From the NCBI GenBank assembly GCA_937995275.1, contig CALKKN010000220.1, forward strand, positions 1 to 7,075: a DNA stretch of 7,075 nt. The letters run 5' to 3'. This document shows positions 1 through 6,546 of the stretch, in pieces. Positions within the stretch are counted from its first letter, which is position 1. Each line of letters opens with the position of its first letter. The translations under genes and the position numbers were made by a program. Under the pieces are notes generated by a model that was given only the letters and a program-made list of their open reading frames with translations, searched no databases and was not told the origin of the DNA. The DNA comes from an uncultured Lysobacterales bacterium. Its GTDB lineage: Bacteria; Pseudomonadota; Gammaproteobacteria; Xanthomonadales; SZUA-36.

Positions 1-1
1 T

Positions 2-565
2 CGGTTGGCGGTCGGCCACCGCTGGCGAATAGGCATTTCGCCGACCTATGCGCGGCACGCATGGCCCTCGCCCGAAACGGTGCGGCTGACCCTGTTTGCC
101 GGCGATGGCTGCCGTCTGCGTCTGCCGGTTCGTACCCCGCAGGCGGCTGACCGCACGTTGCCGGCGTTTGCCCCGGCCGAGATTTCGCCGCCCCTCGCGG
201 TCACTCAGGTTCGCGCACCCCGGCGGGAGCATACCGTCGCGCACGATCACGTGGATGGCTGGACCACGATGACGCTGGTCAACGACGAAGGCCGCCTGCG
301 TTTCGAGGACAACGGCCTGGAAACGGATCACCGCAGTACGGAAACGTTCAAGGTGCGCGAGGGCGACCCCCTCTCCACCAGCCAGCACATTCGAACGGTG
401 ACCGAATTTCAGCGCGGTGACTGGCGCACGCGCGTTGAAACGAACAGCCTGATGACGGCGGACGCGACCCATTTTCATCTTTCGAACCACATGGATGCGT
501 ACGAAGGGGACGCGCGGGTGTTTACCAAATCCTGGACGAAAGCCATTCCCCGGGAGCACGTTTAG
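2..565 (+). CDS. CocE/NonD family hydrolase, C-terminal part (5' end outside window)
   Basis: The reading frame is open from the left edge (codon 2-4 is Arg) to TAG at 563-565. This is therefore the last ~187 residues of a longer protein, and the TTG at position 5 is internal. The text near the start (GHRWRIGISPTYARHAWPSP) and the end (HFHLSNHMDAYEGDARVFTK followed by SWTKAIPREHV) matches the C-terminal beta-sandwich of CocE/NonD hydrolases, the domain also found in X-Pro dipeptidyl-peptidases. Family members are serine alpha/beta hydrolases acting on esters or on the N-terminal side of peptides. Their Ser-Asp-His triad lies in the upstream domain and is not visible here, so activity and substrate cannot be judged. 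No hairpin terminator follows the stop. The next gene starts about 100 bases on, in the same direction. Family call is fairly sure; substrate unknown. Confidence 0.8.
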   Translation, partial: RLAVGHRWRIGISPTYARHAWPSPETVRLTLFAGDGCRLRLPVRTPQAADRTLPAFAPAEISPPLAVTQVRAPRREHTVAHDHVDGWTTMTLVNDEGRLRFEDNGLETDHRSTETFKVREGDPLSTSQHIRTVTEFQRGDWRTRVETNSLMTADATHFHLSNHMDAYEGDARVFTKSWTKAIPREHV

Positions 566-618
566 CGGAGTTTAATCCGGACGTTTTCAACCGTGATCTG
601 GCCCCGTGACATCTGCGG

Positions 619-624
619 TAGAAT
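619..624 (+). promoter_or_regulatory. Possible sigma-70 -10 box upstream of the acyl-CoA dehydrogenase
   Basis: TAGAAT in the context GCGGTAGAATCGG matches the TATAAT consensus at five of six positions and lies 39 bases before the ATG at 663. Transcription would start near 631 and give a leader of about 30 bases. No convincing -35 hexamer is seen 16-18 bases upstream, so this is a weak call. It also argues that the upstream in-frame GTG at 606 is not the translation start. Confidence 0.3.
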
Positions 625-662
625 CGGTGCATGGCCCCTGCCTTCAGACCCGTGAGGACTGC

Positions 663-2357
663 ATGAAACTGCTCAATCCCAAAACCTATCGCGGCCGGCA
701 CCCCGACCGGCAGACCAACGAAATGCTGGCGGCGGTGGTCGCCTGGTTCGAGGCGAAGGGCCTGACAAGCCTGAAAAAAGACTGGCACGCCAAAACCTGG
801 AACCACGGTTTTGTCGAGTTCATGAAGTCTCGCCAGGTGCTGGCGACCCTGATGACGCCGCAGGGTTACGGCGAGAACGCCGCCTGGAACACCCTGCGCA
901 ATGTCGAATTTGCCGAGATTGCCGCATTTTACGGCATCACCTATTGGTACACCTTCCAGGTTTCCATGCTGGGTCTGGGGCCGATCTTCAACGGCGACAA
1001 CGAGCAGGCCAAGCAGCGCGCGGCGCAGTTGCTCAGGGAAGGCGCGGTGTTCGCCTTTGGGCTGTCAGAGCGCGACCACGGAGCGGATATCTACTCGTCC
1101 GAAATGCAGCTCACTCCCCAGGCCGGCGGCGGCTATGCCGCGCGCGGCGGCAAGTATTACATCGGCAACGGCAACGAGGCGGCGCTGGTTTCCGTCTTCG
1201 GCAAGAACAGCGAAACCGGCGATTACGTGTTCTTTGTCGTCGACTCGAAGCACGAGAAGTACGAGTGCGTGAAAAACACGGTCAATGCGCAGAACTACGT
1301 GGCCGAGTTCCGCCTGCACGACTACCCGGTCCGCGAGGACGACATACTGAGCGTGGGGCGGAAAGCCTGGGACGACATGCTCAATACCATCAACTACTGC
1401 AAGTTCAATCTCGGTTTCGGCTCGATCGGCCTGTGCACCCATGCGCTGTACGAATCGATCAACCATGCCGCCCATCGCACCCTGTACGGCAAGCGGGTCA
1501 CCGACTTTCCGCAGGTCAAACGCCTGCTCACCGATGCCTATTGCCGGCTGGCGGCCATGAGGCTGTTTTCCTACCGCGCGGTGGATTACCTGCGCTGTGC
1601 TTCCGCCGAAGACCGCCGCTACCTGCTGTTCAACCCGATCGTGAAGATGAAAGTGACCATGGAGGGCGAGAAGGTCATCGACGACCTGTGGGACGTGATT
1701 GCCGCGAAAGGCTTCGAGGCGGAACCGTTTTTCGAGATCGCCGCGCAGGAGATCCGCTCGCTGCCGAAGCTGGAGGGCACCGCCCATGTCAACATGGCGC
1801 TGATCGTCAAGTTCATGAAGAAGTACCTGTTCGCGCCGGTGGATTACCCCGAAGTCCCGCAGCGCAGCGATTCGGCCGACGACACGTTCCTGTTCCACCA
1901 GGGCCCGACGCGGGGGCTGGGCGAGATTCACTTTCACGACTACAACGAGACCTATGCCCGCTTCGACCTGCCCAATATCGAGGTATTCAGGCGCCAGATC
2001 GAGGATTTTCGCAGGCTGCTGCTGACGGCCGGGCCGGACGAGAACCAGGTCCGCGACATCGACTACATGCTGAGTATGGGCGAGCTGTTCACGCTGATCG
2101 TATACGGCCACCTGATCCTGGAAAAAGCACTGATGGACGACACCGGCACGGATCTGCTGAACCAGGTGTTCGACGTGTTCGTGCGGGACTTTTCAGCCTA
2201 TGCCACCGAGCTGCACGGCAAGCACGGCAACACCGAAGCGCAGCGGGCGCTGATGCGCGATCTGATCCAGGCGCCGGTGGCCGATGCAGAGCAGTCCGAG
2301 CGCATCTGGCGCGAGCGTGTTCTTGCGCTGGGCGGAGTTTATGAGATGGGGGATTAG
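663..2357 (+). CDS. Acyl-CoA dehydrogenase family protein, long form (564 aa)
   Basis: This is a flavin-dependent acyl-CoA dehydrogenase, expected to introduce the alpha-beta double bond in an acyl-CoA thioester (fatty-acid or related beta-oxidation) in the cytosol. An N-terminal helical domain (about 1-130) leads to the FAD-site strand GLSERDHGAD at 133-142, a variant of the usual LTEPxAGSD. KYYIGNGN at 164-171 is the next conserved beta-domain motif. HRTLYGKRV at 271-279 matches the R-x-x-(F/Y)-G flavin-contact segment of the C-terminal helical domain. LEGTAHVN places Glu371 where medium-chain enzymes carry the catalytic base (YEGTSQIQ). About 150 residues follow that are absent from the ~380-residue enzymes, as in larger family members. 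The ATG at 663 is preferred: GAGGA lies at 654-658, and the extension to GTG 606 is unlike a protein N-terminus. The natural acyl chain is unknown. Confidence 0.88.
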   Translation: MKLLNPKTYRGRHPDRQTNEMLAAVVAWFEAKGLTSLKKDWHAKTWNHGFVEFMKSRQVLATLMTPQGYGENAAWNTLRNVEFAEIAAFYGITYWYTFQVSMLGLGPIFNGDNEQAKQRAAQLLREGAVFAFGLSERDHGADIYSSEMQLTPQAGGGYAARGGKYYIGNGNEAALVSVFGKNSETGDYVFFVVDSKHEKYECVKNTVNAQNYVAEFRLHDYPVREDDILSVGRKAWDDMLNTINYCKFNLGFGSIGLCTHALYESINHAAHRTLYGKRVTDFPQVKRLLTDAYCRLAAMRLFSYRAVDYLRCASAEDRRYLLFNPIVKMKVTMEGEKVIDDLWDVIAAKGFEAEPFFEIAAQEIRSLPKLEGTAHVNMALIVKFMKKYLFAPVDYPEVPQRSDSADDTFLFHQGPTRGLGEIHFHDYNETYARFDLPNIEVFRRQIEDFRRLLLTAGPDENQVRDIDYMLSMGELFTLIVYGHLILEKALMDDTGTDLLNQVFDVFVRDFSAYATELHGKHGNTEAQRALMRDLIQAPVADAEQSERIWRERVLALGGVYEMGD

Positions 2358-2440
2358 CGCGAAACTTCCGGGTGTCAATCGGTCCGAGAATGCCGGCGCT
2401 GGGGTGCCCAGCTCCTTACCGGAGTACCGATGGTTCGCGG

Positions 2441-2479
2441 GAATTTGAAAAATTCATGACGGTGGTGCCAACCCGGGTT
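2441..2479 (+). promoter_or_regulatory. Two inverted-repeat elements in the lysin leader, candidate operators
   Basis: The gap before the lysin gene holds two perfect symmetric elements. GAATTT-gaa-AAATTC (2441-2455) is an AT-rich inverted repeat in otherwise GC-rich DNA, and AACCCGGGTT (2470-2479) is a 10-base palindrome 46 bases before the start codon. TTGAAA (2445-2450) inside the first element resembles a -35 box, but no good -10 hexamer lies 16-18 bases after it. A role as regulator binding sites is inference; short palindromes also arise by chance. Confidence 0.22.
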
Positions 2480-2525
2480 ATGGTTCCAACCGGCCTGTGT
2501 ATTGGCAGATGACGAGGATGATGCG

Positions 2526-4106
2526 ATGAAGCTCGACAAACAGGTACTGACCGGTCTCGGCGTCAGCAGCGCCAGGGCGGACAAATTCCTTCCCGCCCTG
2601 AACGAACTACTGCCCGAATACGGTATAGACACGCCGCTGCGCGTGTCCCACTTCCTGGCCCAGGTGCTGCACGAATCGGGTCGCATGAGGACCACCGAGG
2701 AAAACCTGAACTACTCGGAGAAGGGGCTCTTGAGGGTCTTTTCACGTTACTTCAGCGGGACCGAGGCCAGGGAGTTCGCGAGGAGACCCGAACGCATCGC
2801 CAACCGGGTCTACGCCAACCGGATCGGCAACGGTGATGAGGCCAGTGGCGACGGCTTTCGTTTTCGAGGCCGCGGGCTGATGCAGTTGACCGGACGCTCG
2901 AACTACCGGAAGTTCTCGACCTGGCTGGGCAGTGACGTCGTTACCGACCCGGACCCGGTCGCAGACCGGCATGCCGTCGCGTCGGCAGTATTCTTCTGGG
3001 ACACAAGGAATCTGAATGCGCTGGCCGACCTCGATGACGGCAGAAAGATCACCAAGCGGGTCAACGGCGGGTTCCATGGATTGCCCGACCGCCTCGGCCT
3101 TCTGGTCCAGGCCAAGACGTTGCTGGACGCCGATGCCTTGCCGGTCGTGCCCGACCGGTTCACACACCGGGTGACCGCGAACCGGCTCAATCTGCGCAGC
3201 CGGCCGCGGGTGTCGCCCCAGACGCTGGTGACCGCGCTGAATCAAGGCACCCTCGTCTCCAAGCTCGCCGATGCCGATGTCGCCGGCTGGCTGCAGGTTC
3301 AGGCAGTCGTCAATGGCCGGGTTGTCGAAGGTTTCGTGCACGGCGATTTCATAAAACCGCTGGCGGCGGAAGCAGCTCCGGCTGAGGTCGTGGCACTGGT
3401 CACGCCCGAGATTGCGCGGACGACCTCGCTGCCGCCCGCGCACCTGCGCGAAAATCGGCGTGACATCACTCGCGCGCGGGGCGGCGGACGCGCCTTCCCA
3501 TTGGGTGAGACCGGTCGGCCGCGGCGCGGCGCGACCCGACCCGACACCAAGGCACGCCAACTGCTCGACATCGCCGGGTACCTCGACAGCCCGAATCCGG
3601 CGCACCACCGGTATGAACCGCAGGGCAGCCGCACATTCTGCAACATCTACGCGTACGACTTTTGTTACCTGAGCGGTGTCTATTTGCCCCGTGTATGGTG
3701 GAAACCGGCCGCGCGGCGTGCGCTGCGGGCTGGCGGCGAGGTCGCTGTCGAGTACGGCAGGACCGTGCGCGAGCTACGTGCGAATGACCTGCACGATTGG
3801 CTGGAGGACTACGGGTCGGAATTCGGCTGGCATGCGGCCACCGACCTGGATGAACTGCAGGCGGCCGCAAACCAGGGGCAGGTCGGGTTGATTGTCGCCA
3901 AGCGCCACGATGACGGCAAGCCGGGCCACATCACGGTTGTGGCTCCGGAGCACGACGGTTTTTCAGCAGCCCGTAGCCCCGCGGGCCTGGTGCAGCGGCC
4001 GGTCGAATCGCAGGCCGGCAGGGTAAATTTCCGCTTCAAGGTAAACTCCAGCAGGTGGTGGTTGCACTCCAGGTTCGAGTCGTTCGCGTTCTGGGTCCAC
4101 CGCTGA
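2526..4106 (+). CDS. Modular peptidoglycan hydrolase: GH19 - SH3 - NlpC/P60-like Cys domain
   Basis: This 526-residue protein is predicted to cleave peptidoglycan in two ways. Residues ~5-205 form a GH19 chitinase/lysozyme domain: LHESGR with Glu50, EENLNYS with Glu58/Glu59, and FRGRGLMQLTGRSNY at 113-127, the hallmark of bacterial and phage GH19 lysozymes. Residues ~216-279 are a bacterial SH3 domain (NRLNLRSRP to GWLQVQ to GFVHGDFIKP), usually a wall-binding module. An Arg/Gly/Pro-rich linker (about 280-340) leads to a C-terminal domain with FCNIYAYDFC (Cys372, Cys380), GVYLPRVWW, PGHITVV (His468) and a late SQAG. This order resembles NlpC/P60 or CHAP cysteine amidases/peptidases, with Cys372 and His468 as the likely catalytic pair. 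The ATG at 2526 is chosen because GAGGA (2514-2518) sits seven bases upstream; an in-frame TTG at 2502 is weaker. There is no signal peptide and no holin, phage or secretion gene nearby. It could be a domesticated endolysin or an exported antibacterial effector. Confidence 0.85.
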   Translation: MKLDKQVLTGLGVSSARADKFLPALNELLPEYGIDTPLRVSHFLAQVLHESGRMRTTEENLNYSEKGLLRVFSRYFSGTEAREFARRPERIANRVYANRIGNGDEASGDGFRFRGRGLMQLTGRSNYRKFSTWLGSDVVTDPDPVADRHAVASAVFFWDTRNLNALADLDDGRKITKRVNGGFHGLPDRLGLLVQAKTLLDADALPVVPDRFTHRVTANRLNLRSRPRVSPQTLVTALNQGTLVSKLADADVAGWLQVQAVVNGRVVEGFVHGDFIKPLAAEAAPAEVVALVTPEIARTTSLPPAHLRENRRDITRARGGGRAFPLGETGRPRRGATRPDTKARQLLDIAGYLDSPNPAHHRYEPQGSRTFCNIYAYDFCYLSGVYLPRVWWKPAARRALRAGGEVAVEYGRTVRELRANDLHDWLEDYGSEFGWHAATDLDELQAAANQGQVGLIVAKRHDDGKPGHITVVAPEHDGFSAARSPAGLVQRPVESQAGRVNFRFKVNSSRWWLHSRFESFAFWVHR

Positions 4107-4133
4107 CGGGGGGCGTGCGGGGCGCCACGTCTG

Positions 4134-4161
4134 AAAAGGCGGCACCGGGGTGCCGCCTTTT
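4134..4161. terminator. Bidirectional intrinsic terminator
   Basis: AAAAGGCGGCAC (4134-4145), loop CGGG, and GTGCCGCCTTTT (4150-4161) form a perfect 12-bp stem. It has an A-tract on the 5' side and a T-tract on the 3' side, so it works on either strand. It lies 27 bases after the lysin stop and 21 bases beyond the end of the oppositely oriented gene at 4183, serving both convergent units. Confidence 0.9.
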
Positions 4162-4182
4162 GGGTGGTTGCGGATGAGGTAA

Positions 4183-5034
4183 TCACTCCGAACCGGTCGG
4201 GAAGCGGATGGCGTCGCAACCGAAGAACTGGTGGGTTCCCGTTGCGTCGGTGAACTCGCCCTTCACGCAGGCTTCGGTGTCCATCTCCTGCAGGCCGGTT
4301 TCGGCCATCTTGAAGTGCAGCAAGAGGTCGGTGTCGCCGTCCATGGTGGTTTCGTCCAGTTCGTAGGAGTCCTCGTAGTGGCCGCGGTTGTGCGATTCGG
4401 TGGCGCCCAGCCCGTCGTCATCCCAGATCCCGGGCGGGCCGAAGCGCACGCTCAGCGGATCGACCAGGAAGATGTCGAAATCCAGCGGCGTGCCGTACTC
4501 GCCGGCCGAGGTGGCCAGGACGGCCACGGCGACCGTGCCTTTCAGCCGCTGCTGGGAGTTGGGGTCGCTGCCCGGAGCGATGTTGATGACCACCGGCACC
4601 ACGCACTCGATCTCCACGTCCAGCGTCGCGCTGTTGTTGGAATAGTCGGGGTCCGTTGTTTCCGCGTCGGTCGGCTCGATGAAGTTGTCGAAGGTCCAGA
4701 CGTGGTGGCTGGCCGCGCCGCAGTTGACCACGAATTCCTCGGTCACGGTCACGGGCTCGTCCAGCGTCGCGATCAGCACGTCCTGCACATCCTGCGCGGG
4801 GCTCACCGTGGAATCGACCGGTGCGGTGGCGTCGACGGTGACGCGCGTGTTGACCGGCCAGGACAGGCCGTGGTTGGACACGTCCTTCTCCAGCGTCAGC
4901 AGCACGTCGTCGGCCACCAGGATCTCGTCGGGCGGATCGATCGCCTCGAAGCGCTCGATATCGAGGTCGGTTTCAGCCACCACCCCAGTCGCAGTCCACC
5001 AGGCCGCCGGCGTGACTGCAGCTCCAGTCGCCAT
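4183..5034 (-). CDS. Secreted repeat protein, C-terminal part of a frame-disrupted gene
   Basis: This is an intact 283-codon reading frame that appears to be the 3' part of a longer, broken gene. Residues ~20-143 look like a CARDB/DUF11-type Ig-like domain, ending in the typical DPDYSNNSATLDV. Residues ~147-280 carry a module seen in secreted bacterial proteins: VVINIAPGSDPNS at the start, FDIFLVDPLSVRFGP in the middle, then DGDTDLLLHF (232-241) and a Cys pair near the end. The protein is very acidic and Asp-rich, which suits an extracellular calcium-binding protein, but that is inference. The first ~17 residues (MATGAAVTPAAWWTATG) are the out-of-frame reading of the DUF11 segment encoded by the overlapping frame, so the ATG at 5034 is probably not a natural start. 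No signal peptide or ribosome site is evident. A ligand cannot be assigned. Confidence 0.6.
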   Translation of the reverse strand: MATGAAVTPAAWWTATGVVAETDLDIERFEAIDPPDEILVADDVLLTLEKDVSNHGLSWPVNTRVTVDATAPVDSTVSPAQDVQDVLIATLDEPVTVTEEFVVNCGAASHHVWTFDNFIEPTDAETTDPDYSNNSATLDVEIECVVPVVINIAPGSDPNSQQRLKGTVAVAVLATSAGEYGTPLDFDIFLVDPLSVRFGPPGIWDDDGLGATESHNRGHYEDSYELDETTMDGDTDLLLHFKMAETGLQEMDTEACVKGEFTDATGTHQFFGCDAIRFPTGSE

Positions 5035-5173
5035 CGCTGGAGGAGACGAAGCTGACGTCGGTGGGCAGCAGGTCGCTGGCGGTCACGTTGAACGCGCGGG
5101 TCGGGCCGAGGTTGCTGACTCCCAGGCTGTAGGTCAGCTCGGCGCCGGCCCCAGGTGAAACGGGTGAGTACCC
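4973..5173 (-). pseudogene. DUF11-domain fragment, 5'-truncated and frameshifted
   Basis: In the frame ending at TGA 4973-4975 the translation runs SPVSPGAGAELTYSLGVSNL, then GPTRAFNVTASDLLPTDVSF, then DGDWSCSHAGGLVDCDW. This follows the DUF11 pattern: G-x-x-x-T-Y, N-x-GP, NV-x-DxLP, then W-x-C and the G-x-V-x-C strand. DUF11 repeats occur in extracellular, often adhesin-like proteins. Upstream of about 5173 the frame stays open, but the residues (HPFGNPARMHGCERPRHG) are not domain-like, and no signal peptide precedes the domain. Downstream, sense continues only after a one-base shift in the GGGG run at 4983-4986, entering the frame of the neighbouring CDS. Removing one G would read CDW-VVAETDLDIE. 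The final DUF11 strands are also missing at this point. A sequencing or assembly error could account for the frameshift. Confidence 0.6.
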
Positions 5174-5249
5174 ATGCCGTGGCCGTTCGCAGCCATGCAT
5201 CCTTGCCGGATTTCCAAAAGGGTGGTTTGTACTGCCAGGCCGTCGACCG

Positions 5250-6479
5250 TCAGCCGGGGCTGGCGTTCTTTGCGGCGTTCGAGCTAAGCGGGGTGATCTT
5301 CCACACGAAATCCTCCAGTGTGCGCACCTCGCCATTGACCACGGCAGGGCGGAACAGGGCACCCTGCAGGACGCCCAGAATCTTCTGAGACTGCGTCTCC
5401 GACAGGCTTTCCGGGGCGTCGATAATTTCGACGTCCTGCAGTCGACCGTTGTCCATCACGGTCATCGATATTTCCAGGCTGCCCGGGACGGCCGGTGGAT
5501 TCGGGTCCCGCACAAAAGACTCTCCCGTGTTCATGAAACGAATTGGCGCCGGTTGCCCCATGTACCTGTCGGCAAGAGTGGCGAAGTCCGCGCTCGCTGC
5601 CAGGATTCGGTAAGCCTGCTCATAGTTGATTTCAGCCGAACGGTAGTACTCGAACGCGAGGTTCCAGTCACCGACCTGGGCGACCGCTTCTGCAAGCTGC
5701 AGATCCGTGGCGTCCGGATTTTCCTGCCAGGACTCCACCGCCCGCTGGAGAGCCACCTCGCCCGCCAGGAAATGACTGATAACCGTCCGGTCGGGGTTCA
5801 GCCGGTCCCCGAATTCATCGGCGTTCATGACGAGTTCGGGGTCAGGCGATTGCCTGGTCAGCGCAACCTGATAGATCGCCCGGTAATGTGCCTGCGCCAG
5901 CGTCCGATTGTTACTTGCGGATTGGGGATGCCCAAGCCCGTACTGCGCCTCGGTCAGGTAGGCGATGCGCTCCGCCAGGTAGCTGAGATTCTCATAATCG
6001 GAGGGCCGGACAGACACATCGCTTCGTGCCAACCGCTCGGTGTACCAGCCGGAGATTTGTTCCAGGACCGGCAGCATGTCCGGATTGTCTTCACCGTGGT
6101 GCCGGGCGTGAATCCGGTAGATCTGTTCCAATGCCTCGACAGCCACCTCCGGGTTTCCCGCAAGAAACTCGATGTCCGCGATGCTGTACAGATAACTCGT
6201 CTGCTCCAGGCCGTTGGGGCCGGAATTCGCCCGCGACACCAGCGCGGCCCGGTGGAATGCGTCGCGCGCCCCTTCGAGCTCCCCCAGTTCGATCAGCGAC
6301 TGCCCCATCCCGTGGTACAGGTCCACGAGTTCGGTGGCGTAGGCACCTCCCAACGACTCCGCATGCTCAATGGCTTCGAGGTAGTCGCGCACGGGGTCGG
6401 CGCCGGGCGAGTAAGCGAAGTCCTGCGCCCCCAGAATGGGGCTGGCTATGAGCAGCGCGCATAGGATGAGCCGCTTCAT
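5250..6479 (-). CDS. Exported TPR protein with C-terminal TonB-C-like domain (409 aa)
   Basis: The protein begins MKRLILCALLIASPILGAQD, a signal peptide with two basic residues, a hydrophobic core and a likely cleavage after about residue 18-19. The mature protein is therefore expected in the periplasm. Residues ~30-150 contain TPR-like helical pairs (LYHGMGQSLIELGELEGARDAFHRA; YLYSIADIEFLAGNPEVAVEALEQI). A further helical stretch lies at ~195-305, with another TPR-like unit around VGDWNLAFEYYRSAEINYEQAYR. Residues ~325-398 resemble the TonB C-terminal fold: GSLEISMTVMDNGRLQDVEI, then ALFRPAVVNGEVRTLEDFVW. There is no TonB membrane anchor or proline-rich spanner, so it is not a canonical TonB and energy transduction is not implied. 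The ATG at 6479 is chosen because the signal peptide starts there; the 83 upstream open codons are the antisense-like second frame of the preceding gene. It lies 67 bases after that gene, on the same strand, with no terminator seen between them. Role unknown; scaffold or partner binding is likely. Confidence 0.75.
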   Translation of the reverse strand: MKRLILCALLIASPILGAQDFAYSPGADPVRDYLEAIEHAESLGGAYATELVDLYHGMGQSLIELGELEGARDAFHRAALVSRANSGPNGLEQTSYLYSIADIEFLAGNPEVAVEALEQIYRIHARHHGEDNPDMLPVLEQISGWYTERLARSDVSVRPSDYENLSYLAERIAYLTEAQYGLGHPQSASNNRTLAQAHYRAIYQVALTRQSPDPELVMNADEFGDRLNPDRTVISHFLAGEVALQRAVESWQENPDATDLQLAEAVAQVGDWNLAFEYYRSAEINYEQAYRILAASADFATLADRYMGQPAPIRFMNTGESFVRDPNPPAVPGSLEISMTVMDNGRLQDVEIIDAPESLSETQSQKILGVLQGALFRPAVVNGEVRTLEDFVWKITPLSSNAAKNASPG

Positions 6480-6546
6480 CCTGTAACTGTAATCCAGTTC
6501 GGACGTCTTGGCCAATTGCGGGCGCTGTATCAGTACCAGCGACCCC

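Noticed and set aside
1065..2111. 348-codon open frame antisense to the acyl-CoA dehydrogenase
   Set aside because: It lies wholly inside a well-supported gene. Its translation is rich in His/Val/Arg/Gln with no recognisable domain, as expected for the mirrored frame of a GC-rich gene.
944..2344. 466-codon + strand frame overlapping the acyl-CoA dehydrogenase
   Set aside because: The translation is Arg/Gly/Ala-rich and low in hydrophobic structure, with no family pattern. It is a +2 shadow of the real gene.
2495..2508. LexA-like CTGT...GCAG sequence before the lysin start
   Set aside because: The half-sites are too close (six bases between them rather than eight) and the right arm lacks the A of ACAG, so it is not a credible SOS box.
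4231..5055. 274-codon + strand frame opposite the secreted repeat protein
   Set aside because: It is a His/Val/Gly/Arg-rich shadow. The - strand reading shows recognisable Ig-like and VxINIxPGSxPNS modules.
5130..5195. Short 20-codon - strand frame (MAANGHGMGTHPFHLGPAPS) with AAGGA four bases upstream
   Set aside because: It overlaps the DUF11 fragment in another frame and has no protein-like features. The Shine-Dalgarno match alone is not enough.
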